64,000 nt of DNA from positions 682,001-746,000 of the forward strand of contig CASHTG010000021.1 in the NCBI GenBank assembly GCA_949357655.1. The letters are read 5' to 3'. This document shows positions 37,728 to 48,337 of the stretch, piece after piece. The stretch comes from Parascedosporium putredinis (taxonomy: Eukaryota; Ascomycota; Sordariomycetes; Microascales; Microascaceae). Every line of letters starts with the position of its first letter. The stretch's first letter is position 1. A program made the position numbers and the translations under genes. The notes under the pieces were generated by a model. It was not told where the DNA came from and did not search any database. It saw nothing but the letters and a program-made list of their open reading frames with translations.

Positions 37728-39214
37728 ATGAGAATGAAATCGCCAGCTCCTGCCGAAGTGATGGGTATCGATATGCTCGTCAACGCCAAGGGGGCGTCCT
37801 CAATCATCCCCATGTCATCTCCTCTATCCCCTCGCCCGATCACATCCAGCTGCCTCAGATCTCCCGACCCATGGATCCTCTCGACCGATCCGCCTCTCCT
37901 CATGGCTCGATACATTCCTCCCATTCCCGATACTCGACACCACGCCCGGGAGACCTTCACGATTCGCTGCCTAGGTCGTATCCTTCTCCTACCGCTATGC
38001 TTCAGGCCCAGGACCACCTCACACCAATGTCTCTGCCCAGTATGCCGCCCACAAGTGTCGCACCGCACTATCAGACCGAGTATAAGCCCTCTCCCGTTCT
38101 GCCAGGCACCTGGAACCAGTCTATCCAGCCGATGCCTACGCAACAGCCAGTCCCCCAGCCGCCTGTCAAGGCCTTCCCTGCAGCACATGCGGGAAAGGCT
38201 TCGCCCGTCGCAGCGATCTTGCACGTCACGGTAAGATGTTCTTCATATTCACTACCAATGGTCTCAACGAATTCTAATGTGTTTTTCCTTTGTCTTTTAG
38301 AGCGAATCCACACCGGTCATCGGCCCCATGTCTGTGACTTCCCAGAATGTGGCAAGCAATTCATCCAGCGATCCGCGCTGACGGTGCATTATCGCGTTCA
38401 CACTGGCGAAAAGCCGCATATGTGTGAGCGATGCGGAAGGGTGAGTGTGGCTTCTTGTTTACTTTTATTTGTTATTCCAACTAACGCATGAGGACCAACA
38501 GACTTTCAGCGACAGCAGTTCTTTGGCTCGTCATCGTCGTACCCATTCCGGAAACCGCCCCTATAAATGCCCTTATGCCAATTGCCAAAAGACGTTCACT
38601 CGCCGTACTACTCTGACTCGGCATCAAAACCAGCACGTGGGCACGATAGAAGAGGCTGCTGCTGCGACTGCTGCCGCTCTTGCGTCTAGAAGCAATGGCC
38701 TTAAGTCGATCAAGGCTGAGGGTGACCAGCTTTCTGGCCACGGCTCGCCTGTCACTACACCATCCCCCGGCCATAGGAACTTGTCTATGTCGCCTAGTGC
38801 CCAACTGGACGGTGCTGGCCTTCAAAGACAGGACTTCCAACAATACGTGACTAACAGCTCTCTCCCGGCTCACATCAGGAGTGATATCCATATTGGTAGC
38901 CCTGCCTCCACGACCTCAACTGGCTACAACCCAATTCGGCCCACTTCACATCCCACAAGTTACCCACCTCCCACTCTGGAGCCTAATGTTGAGAACCACT
39001 CGGGCCCTGGCAGTGCTAATGGCAGCCCACACATGAGCAGCCTCGGATGGCAATCCCCACCCACTCTGGCTCACCATCTCAGAGCAGCGCGTTCATGTAC
39101 CCCGATCCCGACTATCAAAACAGTAGCAATAACATGAACCAGTTCTACTACGCGCATTCGGGTCAGATTCGGAGGCCTCAGAGCACCGAGCCTAACCTAG
39201 TGTCCATCTCTTGA
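37728..39214 (+). CDS. C2H2 zinc-finger transcription factor, four fingers
   Basis: Nuclear DNA-binding protein. The N-terminal half is Ser/Pro-rich (MGIDMLVNAKGAS, SIIPMSSPLSPRP, YPSPTAMLQAQDHL, QPMPTQQPVPQPP). Four consecutive C2H2 fingers follow: CSTCGKGFARRSDLARHERI-H, CDFPECGKQFIQRSALTVH, CERCGRTFSDSSSLARHRR and CPYANCQKTFTRRTTLTRHQ, with TGEKP-like linkers. Introns at 38231-38300 and 38441-38501 split fingers 1 and 3. A conserved EEAAAATAAALASR stretch follows the last finger. The C-terminus reads SGSPSQSSAFMYPDPDYQNS to LVSIS and stops at 39214. Frame slips fall near 37835, 38183 (one C short before the first finger) and 39060. It is of the Egr2/Azf1-like class found across Pezizomycotina; it is not CreA, which has two fingers. 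Targets are unknown. The 16-kb empty region upstream suggests complex control. Confidence 0.87.
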
Positions 39215-40698
39215 TCCCAACAAAAGTTATGGCAATGATGAACTCGTCCATCTTGCAAAGAACATCTCTTTCTTCCTTGGTCGGAGATAGCCTCACAAGG
39301 CCTTGACAGAGGGAGACCAACATTCCATCTTCATGGGCTGGTCCCGAAGGCCTACCGCTTTTGGTGCAGCCCTATCTGGTTCAACAACTAATAATATCTG
39401 AATTAACAACCCACCGATACCCGCCCTATCTGTTTTCCTTTTTCTTCAGTCTCAACCTAGCAGGATCTTGGTTCTCGGTGGGCGCTTAAGCCTGCCCATG
39501 CTTACCACCCCCGAGCCCACACCATGGCCTGTCCCTCGCTCTCTTTTCCACTTTTAGTCCAGACCGGATACCTAATGACTTTCCTGCCTGGGTGAGAGCA
39601 TACCCCGTCTCGCTCTTTTTTTTTTTTTTTTTTGTCAACCCTTCTCTATGTTCTAAGTGTTCCTCAACAATAATATCCCCCTTATGGTTTCTGGCTTTGG
39701 TTGGACACGTCAATGGCGTGGAATAGATGGAATTTGTGGCACTTTGATTTCCTTTCGTGGTCTGGCGATTCTTTCAATCCTTTTTGTTTTCTTTGAGCAC
39801 GTTCATGTTTTGTCCTTTGACTACCAGGGCCACTGGCAACAATTTCCTTATTCTGCGCTTACAACCCTCTTGAACGCGTGCCCTACTCTTACATTTCCTT
39901 TCTTTTTCGGCATAGTAGATAGTAGACGAAGCGGTAAGGGGGTAGCCCGAGCTACGACGGAGATATCTTATGTGTGAAACGTTTTTTCTTCTTCATTACG
40001 CAATATAGATATTATTTTACTCACTCCAATTGTGATTGTTCTTTCGAAGGAAACTTGCCAACGTGAAGTTAAGTAGTGACTCGTATTAACTTTAGCCCCC
40101 GACGGTGTTTCCAAGCGGCTGACGTCTCTCGCCTGCAGGGTATATCACAGCTTGCGAAACAGTCGAGCGCTAGCACCATCGTAACCGTCTTGGAGAGAGA
40201 AGCATAATGTTACTCGGGGGCAAGAGCGAGTGATGCAAAGCTAGACTACTTAAGGAGTTATACTACGGAGCTGTGGAGTCGCCTCCAACCTGGAGGTCTA
40301 ATAATACGCAAACACCAAGTAGACCGGGGGTGGTCGGACGAAGATGACGAAGAAAGAGCGAGAGAGAAAGAGGAAGAGAGAAAAAAAGAGAAAAAGGAAA
40401 GAAAGATAAGGAGACAAACCCCCACTAAAACCAAATACCTGTTGTGTTTTATCTGTCCATAAACGCCGTGCTATGCTCTTTTCTTTTAAAACATGGGATA
40501 AGATGAGGCACAGACTTGGCCACATTCCCTGCCACTCAAAATGACGACCTTCTGGGCTTTGCCCCATGGGCCTAGCCACCATCTGAAAACTGAAGAAGCA
40601 AAGCTGAGATATAGAAAACTATCAGGGGCAAAACCTGGAGCCCTTGGGCTCCCAGCACTAAACGGGCCCCTGAAAGGGATGCCAAGTGCTGGATGGAC
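39215..40698. other. Intergenic between convergent genes
   Basis: 1.5 kb between the 3' ends of the C2H2 gene (+) and TFIIE-beta (-). Contains a run of 18 T at 39616-39633 and a purine-rich stretch at 40336-40410. No coding signal. Confidence 0.5.
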
Positions 40699-41610
40699 CT
40701 ATCGCTTCGTAAGATGGCTAAAGTCTTTGAGTACGCCCTCCATGTGGGTGTTGGTGACCTTTCCAGGTCTTTTGGTCGTCCTCTTCTTCTGCTGCTTGGG
40801 CTTCCCAGTGACGAGTTTGCCGCCGGCAGTTGGGTCATCGCTCGTGGGCTTCTGTCCGACAGCCTGTAGCTTCCTCGGCAACTCCTCCGTTTTCGGGATA
40901 GGGACACGGAGCCACATATTCTTGAACTCGGAATCGATGTCGACCGAGAGGGAGGCATCGTCCAGGTACACATGCTTCGGGTTGTTCTCTTTCTTAGTGC
41001 GGATCACGAGAATCTTGTGTACCTTTTCGAGCTCAGCCAGAGTATTTTCGCAGTCGGCCCAACCGTCTTTGAGATCCTTGACGGCGACACCAGAGGCGTC
41101 CTTGCGGTTCTGGAGAAATCGGAGGAGAGACGTCTTGTCCTTGACACCCGGGATAATGGGGCGATAGGTATATTTGCCGACGTTCCATTTCTGCTCCGTC
41201 ACGTCGGGGTTGGGGATGAACTCGACACGCGGATGGCGCCGAATCATCTCTGTAAAGGTCTCCTTATACTGGTCGTTGTGCTTCATCAGACTCAAGTGGC
41301 CGAGGATGTCGTCCAGAGTCTTGGGCTCGTTCTTCTCGCGCAGGTACGTCAGCGCGAAATGCATTTGGGTTCCGATCTGGTCGCCAAAGTTGACGTTCTC
41401 GGGCTGCGAGTAGACAATGTCCTGGCGCTTGCGCTTGCCCGGGGGCGTGCCCGTCGTGGCCGCCGCGTCATTGCGGGACGTGGTTGAGCCGATCGAGGGA
41501 GAGGGCGAGGCGGGGGCTCGTGGAATCGTCTTCTTGGTCTGGATCTTGGAGGCTGCGGAGGATAGGGCGCCTTTGAAGGCCGCCCGCTGGCTCTCCAAGT
41601 ACGACGACAT
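40699..41610 (-). CDS. tfa2: Transcription initiation factor IIE, beta subunit
   Basis: TFIIE-beta partners TFIIE-alpha to recruit and regulate TFIIH at RNA polymerase II promoters. A single uninterrupted 303-residue frame, no intron and no frame slip. MSSYLESQRAAFKGALSSA opens a basic N-terminal tail (PPGKRKRQDIVYSQPENVN); the winged-helix core reads TQMHFALTYLREKNEPKTLD, EFIPNPDVTEQKWNVGKYTY and RPIIPGVKDKTSLLRFLQNR, with a second module GVAVKDLKDGWADCENTLAE. The C-terminal tail is basic (KQQKKRTTKRPGK) and ends DFSHLTKR. Length and domain order match fungal TFIIE-beta (yeast Tfa2). It is one of the few genes in the window that reads perfectly, so it is a useful quality control. Confidence 0.95.
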   Translation of the reverse strand: MSSYLESQRAAFKGALSSAASKIQTKKTIPRAPASPSPSIGSTTSRNDAAATTGTPPGKRKRQDIVYSQPENVNFGDQIGTQMHFALTYLREKNEPKTLDDILGHLSLMKHNDQYKETFTEMIRRHPRVEFIPNPDVTEQKWNVGKYTYRPIIPGVKDKTSLLRFLQNRKDASGVAVKDLKDGWADCENTLAELEKVHKILVIRTKKENNPKHVYLDDASLSVDIDSEFKNMWLRVPIPKTEELPRKLQAVGQKPTSDDPTAGGKLVTGKPKQQKKRTTKRPGKVTNTHMEGVLKDFSHLTKR

Positions 41611-42826
41611 TGTTGTGTCACCCTTCCTGGTGGGCCAGCAGCAGGATCGAACGGGTTCCGCGGGATCGGTTGGAAGCGTACTGAGCTGGAACCGGCAGGG
41701 AAGGCCACTACTAGCGAAAGCGACGGCGACGGCGAGAATTGACTGGCTTGGAAGACGTTGATGACGATGGCAAGAGTTCTCGATTCAAGAGAAGGGTTTT
41801 CGAAGGGTCAAGGGGCTGTTTGAGGTTTGCCTAGCACAGGAATGGCCGCCGCTTGAACATCCGTAATCTGTCTGACACACTGACCCGTCAATGAAATGGA
41901 CAAACGTGCTCGAGCTCCCATGATCCAATTCCGTCCAAATGCGCGTCTCACGTGACCTGGATATTCGGGAATTGGCATAATAATAGCTTGGTTCTAATTG
42001 AGGCAGGCCCATGTGACAGGCAGCTGAGATGCCCAGACCCCTGGGCTGTCGCCAGCTGCGCTCTCAGGAACCAGATCAACAAATTGATCGATCTCTGGAT
42101 GGAAAGATCCGAGTCAGCTCCCCAATGACATGGGGCGCGAACCAGGGTTCGTGAAGAAAGGGGTCAAATTTTTTTGTTTTTGCGCGATCGCTCGCGACTG
42201 ATCCGTTGACGCCTAGTAATCTGGTCTGGGCAACTCAATGGATTGGCGAAAAGCTGCGACCCAAGAGGGATTCACGATCAGGAAACAGCACTTCCAAGGG
42301 GAATGGTTGCTGAAGAAGTACATGGGCGCCTATGGTGGATGAACCCTCCATTTTGGATGGTTATAGTTCCGATCTCCCCTCTGCAGACGGCGAGATAAGT
42401 CCGAAGCCGAAAGCCACCAAACCACGCAAAAGAGGAGTCAACGTGGATGAACAAAAGGGGTTGAAATTTATTACATCAAAAATATTAGACTGCATCTCTT
42501 GAAAAAGGAAAACAAGAAAGCCCCCTCCCAAATGGCCCTTCAAAGTCTCGGCTCTTCTTGGGGTCAAGGTTTCTCCTGCTCTAGGAAACCAACCAACAGA
42601 TTTTGGGCCCAGTTCAACCAGCCCAGCTACCCTCAGGAGGGTTTAACCTCCGCCTGCTGGGCAATACCGTATGTGATTGCGCCTTAATTAAACAAACAAT
42701 GAGTGCGAAGACATGCTGCAAGGCCTTCCATTTCCTCTGAATGAAGAATGCGTGACTCCAAAAAGGCTCTATGATAAACTCGCGCCACCCACTCTAGTCG
42801 TGATCATCTGGCAGAGGCCAGCGCGT
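41611..42826. other. Intergenic, 1.2 kb
   Basis: Lies between the 5' end of TFIIE-beta and the 3' end of the cytochrome b5 gene (both minus). No coding signal seen. Confidence 0.5.
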
Positions 42827-43455
42827 TTATACAGCGATAGCCTGCTTCTGTGTGTATTGGTAGGCGAAGAAAGAGAGGAGGCCGCCGATGAAGACGAAAG
42901 CGTACATGCCAACACCGATGCTGCTGGCGTCGGCGTTCGCAGCCGCATATGAAGACGACGAGGACTTGCCGGGAAGGGGATCGCCGGGCTAATTTGCGCG
43001 ACTTGATTAGCATTCGAGACGAAAGAAAAAGAACAAGGGGAAACGATAAGAATACGACGACGCGTCGAGTCGTATGCGGAAGAAAACTCACCTGTCGGTC
43101 GAGAGCGCCAACGAGCAGAGGCTCTAGCATCTCCCTGGCCTCATCACTGTGTCCGACATCCTCAAACGCCTCAGTCGCATCCTGGCCGCCAACGTCGAGA
43201 AGGACTTCCTCGCCACCACTATAGAAGACCGGGGAAATGTAAGCGTCCGAGACTCCGACGGAGACGGGATTAGGAATCAATCGAGGAGGGCCGGTGTTCT
43301 CATGACCAAGCCCATCGCAAAACAAGTCAGGCTTCCACTTACGGGTGCTCGTCGACAAACTTAGTAACGTCGTAGACCTTGTCGTGGATAACCATGTACA
43401 GGCTGTCCTTGGTGTTGTGACCGGCGACGTCTTGGTAGCTGAGAGAAGCGGACAT
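42827..43455 (-). CDS. Cytochrome b5, tail-anchored
   Basis: Electron carrier of the ER membrane that feeds desaturases, sterol enzymes and some P450s. Exons 43455-43343, 43218-43092 and 42988-42827 join in frame to about 133 residues without any correction. The haem domain shows YMVIHDKVYDVTKFVDEHPG-G with the first axial His in the HPGG motif, and GHSDEAREMLEPLLVGAL with the second His. A short hydrophilic linker (DPLPGKSSSSSYAAANAD) leads to the hydrophobic tail SIGVGMYAFVFIGGLLSFFA and ends YQYTQKQAIAV, the pattern of a C-terminal ER anchor. Introns have GTAAGT and GTGAGT donors. Identification is firm; which desaturase or P450 it serves cannot be inferred. Confidence 0.95.
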
Positions 43456-44077
43456 TATGGCGGTAATCTTGAGCTCAGGAATGGGAGAGAGAATAAAAGA
43501 AGGGACAGGGGTGTTCCGAGGCGAGAATGGCGATGAAGAGGCCGATTGACAACAAAAATTGCTCCGCAAGGTCGAGAGAAAGGTTTAGAAGAAGGAGAGG
43601 GAAAATCAATTGGATATACTACCGAGGCTAGGCAAAGGTTTGGGGAAGAAGGATGGGCAGCGCAACGAGAAAAGGTGAAGAAATGGACAAGCTGGAATTC
43701 CCCGAAGATATGGTCTGCAAAAGTCGAACGGCGCGGGTGGAGACGGCTCCGTGCACTGAGAAATTAGCACGATTCCCAACTGGACAAGTTACTTTCCAAG
43801 CCCGTGGTTGGGGTAGGATGAGTGTAGTTGAGCCAATCACAGCAAGTAGAATTCGAACTGATTTCCATCATCCTTGTGTTGTTACGCTCCCGCATGAGGT
43901 GGAACGAAGCCTCTAGATGACTAAGATACACTCGCCTGAGAAGGAACTCCTATCTTCACCGTCTCCACTGCCCGGCAAGCAATTTTTAATGGCGATGGAT
44001 GTGGGGTTGCCCCTCACACTTCGGTATGTGCTTCACGGCACTTGCCCGAAAAACATGTCTTCGCAGCGCTGCTTCGG
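43456..44077. promoter_or_regulatory. Intergenic and promoter of cytochrome b5
   Basis: 622 bases between the capping-protein stop and the cytochrome b5 start, both on minus. Must hold the cytochrome b5 promoter and the capping-protein 3' end; no specific sites assigned. Confidence 0.4.
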
Positions 44078-45285
44078 CTAGGAAGTCGGCCTATCGCCTC
44101 GAGCTTCCCCACCAATGTCCTGGCCTAATCGGTACGTTGTGACCTTCTCCCACTCAATCTTTTGTCTCGTCACGGGTAGTTGCCGTCGCAAGCTCTTAAA
44201 TGCACCCTCGCTCAATCCGGTGAAAGCTCGGTTCACCTCCTCTTGGTACTTCTTCTCCGCGGTTGAAATCTCCCTCACAATTCCATTTCCAGTCCCGCCA
44301 GAGACTGTAGCCGTGACCGACCTGTTAGTAAGGAGGCGCACATTTCCGTCCTCATAGTAGTGGACATCGATCTTGATTGACCCTTCAAGACTCCCTGACG
44401 AAGGATCGTAAATGTAGAGAGACCTCCATCGTCCATTCCTGTGTTCTCATAATCAGTCGTCCTGCTCGTATACCTCCAACCACCTACTCCTACAGATCCC
44501 CAACCTACCAAAAGTTATTCGGGCTATACTTGTTAGCCACGATGATGATAGCGACCTTAGAGTCATCATCAATTGGGTAGGCGCCATACGATGCGCTAGG
44601 ATAGTGGTCGTCGACATATGTCCCCAAACTCTTCAATATCGAATTTCTGTCACCCGGTTCTTAGCAAATCGTACAACATGGTTGGGGTAGCTTTTGGTGC
44701 ATGGTGCAACGTACACAATATCGGACCTGGAGCTGTCCAAAACGTGAGATTGAACAGCGCTCGCTTGCTGTAATACTATGGTCAGAAGATAGCCGCCAGG
44801 GGAAGGGGGAGGAGGGTGTCAAGTGACTACGCACCCGCTTTGAGTGGTCGAACTGGAAGCTTGACGAGCTCCCAACATCATAGTATCGTCCATCTCCAAG
44901 GGAATTATGCGAGCTGACAATGACCTAGGACGCAAGATCAGAACTTTTGTTCAATCAAGTATTCTCTCGATCCTGGCGGTAGCCTCACATGTTGGCTGCT
45001 GCCCGGCAGCTTGACTGTCGTGAACTGCTCTTCGTTGTACCTTTCAAAGGCAGGCGCGAGTTTGGAGATTACTTGCGGGGTCGATATCGTGAGAGCTTTG
45101 ATATCTACAGCAAAGCTTCGTTAGTATAACTATATTGCTATCTCGATCTCAAAATACATACCTGCGATGACGTCGTCAAGCTTTGTTTGTTAGCCCCTGA
45201 CGGTGTTCGTGAGCCTGCTGCACGGTACCTACCTCGCCTGGAGGGGCCCCTCGACAAAGGAGGATATGGTGTCAATGTGTTCCAT
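44078..45285 (-). CDS. cap1: F-actin capping protein, alpha subunit
   Basis: With the beta subunit it caps actin filament barbed ends and controls cortical actin. Six exons: 45285-45233, 45180-45162 (only 19 bases), 45104-44989, 44924-44835, 44767-44509 and 44438-44078. The N-terminus is MEHIDTISSFVEG-PPGELDDVIADIKAL. Later signatures: KLAPAFERYNEEQFTTVKLP, SHNSLGDGRYYDVGSSSSF, KVAIIIVANKYSPNNFWNG, RWRSLYIYDPSSGSLKGSIK, and the hallmark C-terminus EEVNRAFTGLSEGAFKSLRR followed by QLPVTRQKIEWEKVTTYRLG. Introns are 52-70 bases with CTAAC branch sites. Two one-base deficits are seen: the GGGGCCCC run at 45242-45250 in exon 1 and AGAAATT near 44645 in exon 5. The family is certain; exon 2 is a microexon. 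Confidence 0.93.
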
Positions 45286-45894
45286 TTTCGCGAATCGCCT
45301 TTCCAAGTAGACGAGTTTGGTAGAAGTGTGACTTTTGCTCGGAAACTGAACAAAAACTGAGGCTCGGGAGCTTGAGCGTTCAGTATGGCCTGGTGCGGGG
45401 CATTGTCGGGTTGCGACAACTCCGCACTCAAGTGGGTAGGCAGAACAAAATTGCTAGTGCACTACTTGTAGCCCGTAATAGGTAGCGGTCGAGGAGACAG
45501 TACAACTATATCACAATGCTGTCTCCTCGCTTCACTCCCAAGTTTATCAACAGCCGAATTGTGCATCCCCAATTAAACTGAGGAAGTAGATTTCAATTAC
45601 GATTAGTCCTCGAGCAATTTAGGATCGTTATTTCAATTACATCTAGTAGATGGTGCGTGAGCCTTTCTTGCATGGCGCGGGGAGGAATGGAGTGCGAGCG
45701 TTTGACATGGAAACTTCCGTCGCAGATGCAGTGTGCTTGAAGCCTCTTAGATCATGTGATCTCGCGTCAGTTCGGTGGCAAGGGACAATGATCTGAACTC
45801 ACGAGTTCCGCGTCAATCAGCCCCCTCTTGTCCGTTTCCCTGAGAGGAAGGAAGCCCAATAATATCTTGCCTACATTCTTCATACACTATCAAA
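45286..45894. promoter_or_regulatory. Divergent promoter region (capping protein / DUF2461)
   Basis: 609 bases between two start codons pointing outwards. Both promoters should lie here; no specific sites assigned. Confidence 0.5.
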
Positions 45895-47332
45895 ATGCCC
45901 CCAGGAAGCGAGCGGCTTCTAATGCTATTGACGAGCCTCGACGGTCTCGTCGCGTCAGCTCTACTGTCAAAAAGAGCAATTACTTCGAGGACGATGATTC
46001 GGATGATCCGCTAGCAAACAAGAGTTCCAAGAAGTCAAAGGGCACGTCAGGACCTCGAGGTAAGCGTAAGACAGAAGAGTTGGATGAGGTCTCTGATGAG
46101 TATAAGGAAGACAGTGCGGCTGGACAAGACGAAGATGATGCAGACGAAGAGGAGCCCGAGGAGGATCAAGATCAGAATGAATTTGCAACCAAGGTAACTG
46201 TGGTCAAGGTGCAATCACTTCGTCCAGATGGTGGAATGGATTATGGAGAAGACTTCATTCATAAGAACACAGCGCTTTTTTGAAGGACTTGAAAGCGCAT
46301 AATCAGAGGGAGTGGCTCAAGTGTTAGTATTCACGATCGTCCCTCCCCGCCAGCATATATATATATATATATATATATATGTACTTGACTAACATTGAAC
46401 TTATATCGCTAGCCAATGATCGCGAGTTTCGTAGGGCCCAACAAGACTGGGAATCGTTTGTCATGAGCTTTACGTCGAAACTATCTGGTCTCGACTTTAC
46501 CGTCCCGGAACTGCCGGCCAGAGATGTCATCTTCCGTATCTACCGAGACACAAGGTTTAGTAAAAACCCAACACCGTACAAGGTAATCCTCTTTGCATAG
46601 TCTACGAGAATCTCTCAAGGAATGCTAACACAATGTTACATAGCCTCATTTCTCGGCCGCGTGGTGAGTTTTCTTGTCCCCTAAAGGCCTTTTCTGGCCA
46701 TACTGACTCATGGTAATAAGGTCTCGAACGGGGCGAAAGGGGCCATTCGCCTGCTATTATATACACGCCGAGCCAGGTAACTGCTTCGTTGGCGGCGGCC
46801 TCTGGCATCCTGAGAACGAGTCTGTTTACAAGATTAGAGAGAGTATTGATGAACGTCCGCGTCGTTGGCGGCGTATCTTGAACAACGCCGACCTGAAGAC
46901 ACAGTTTCTTCCCGATGCTAGTAAAAGCACCGATGCAAACATTGCCCTGAAGGCTTTCGCTGCTCGAAATAAAGAGAATGCCATGAAAGCTAGACCGAAG
47001 GTAAGTCGAGATCGGGGACCGGAATATCTCCAACCAGCTAACGGGGTTTTTGTCAAGGGAATTTCGGCAGACCACCGCGACCTTGACCTTTTGAAACTTC
47101 GAAACTATGTATTGAGTAAAAGGTTCCGGATAGCACCATTTTCGGGCCGGGCTCGCAGGAAAAACTCGTGAATATATTCACGCCCTTAGTCCCATATGTA
47201 AGTCCTAATTTCTGCTACTGTCTTACGGCTCGCCTAACGCGCTTCACGAAGGTATCGCTCCTCAATAGCATAGTCAGGCCAGACCCTAACGTGGATGGCG
47301 AATTTGATTCTGGCGACGATGAGGAAGAATGA
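45895..47332 (+). CDS. DUF2461 (TIGR02453 family) protein with acidic N-terminal tail
   Basis: Function unknown; the domain is shared by bacteria and fungi. The ATG at 45895 needs one more C in the following C run to read MPPRKRAASNAIDEPRRSRR. A Lys/Arg-rich and then acidic tail follows (KKSNYFEDDDSDD, AAGQDEDDADEEEPEEDQDQ), suggesting a nuclear protein. The DUF2461 core begins FLKDLKAHNQREWLKSNDRE and continues PARDVIFRIYRDTRFSKNPT, PYKPHFSAAWSRTGRKGPF, ACYYIHAEPGNCFVGGGLWH and DLLKLRNYVLSKRF; the C-terminus is LLNSIVRPDPNVDGEFDSGD. Introns: 46323-46412 (with an AT microsatellite), 46583-46643, 46664-46720, 47001-47057, 47198-47251. Frame slips sit at C5 (45898-45902), T6 (46275-46280) and near 47130. 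Stop at 47330-47332. Family assignment is strong. Confidence 0.9.
46355..46380 (+). repeat. (AT)13 microsatellite inside DUF2461 intron 1
   Basis: Thirteen uninterrupted AT units within the intron 46323-46412, just upstream of its CTAAC branch site. Confidence 0.95.
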
Positions 47333-48337
47333 ACTGTTCGAACGGGATACCGATTGTATTTACTTGTAACAAAGCCCGGGGTAGCTTCAATGGTCTCCGG
47401 GATTCTTGGATGCTTAATTAGTGCTTCTTGGATATACTGTTACTTATTGAGAGCTTCCGATGAGCGTCCCATCAAGACTCTGTGAGCTCTCTGACTAAGA
47501 GATGGCCACGGAGGCAATTGTTTCTGCACCATGAGAAGATGGTGGACGGATCAAATCCAATGAATAATACAGACAATATTGGGTGCTGGTCCATTTTGAA
47601 AGGCGCAGGGACACCCTCGATTGTCTCTTCAGAATAAACAGGGGTTGGGAAAATTAGTGGTTCACAGCGCCCCAAAAATGCAGGTTGGGCGGCCAGCGGT
47701 GCCTAGACACGTGATCTAAGCGGCTCCCACATTCAGCTTCCATGTTCCTCCTCAGCAAAGGAACTAACAGAAGGTACCTGGTAGCTGCACGCGGGTACGT
47801 CGCAGGAGTGATGCACTTTGTTTGGCGGCAAAAACAACCGGCCCTGTTAACACCAGCACGCGTTGCTGTTGCTGGATTGTGTACCCATCCAAGCAAGCGG
47901 GAGTGTTATTATCACCACAACCATAACCACCACCATCCCTACCTCCCACCTCTCTACAGATAATTCGTGCAGCCCACCAGGTCGATAGCCAAATTAATAG
48001 TTCTCCTATTACTTTACCAGGCCAACATCCGCCAGCCTCGTCTCGCTAGATTGTGATCGTTGGGCGAAGTCTAATTCCCGCCTCTTTCCCACCGCGCTTT
48101 CCCCTCCAAGTGTCGAGATAGCCAACTTTTCGCATGCTAGCGTATGTTTGGGCGCTTCTTGTTTTGCAAACGGGTCTTGACTCGAGGTCCTCGTCACAAT
48201 AAGCTAATCGCCTTGTTTCACTTTGCACAGAATCGACGGCTGCCCTTGGGCCCTTTGAAGCGTCTCGTCGCGGTCTCCCGCCCCTCCTCGACGCCGTAAG
48301 ACGTGCACTCTCCACGTCCCACCTGGCTTCCGCCATC
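47333..48337. other. Intergenic, 1.0 kb
   Basis: Between two plus-strand genes; should hold the DUF2461 3' end and the Cdc27 promoter. A CA/AC-rich patch lies at 47917-47955. No coding signal. Confidence 0.5.

Noticed and set aside
37728..39214. Possible CreA carbon-catabolite repressor
   Set aside because: CreA has two fingers; this protein has four with different helices.
40092..45208. Near-identical 18 bases (TTAGCCCC-C/T-GACGGTGTT) at 40092 and 45191
   Set aside because: One such pair with one mismatch is expected by chance in 64 kb, and the second copy is just intron 1 of the capping protein gene.
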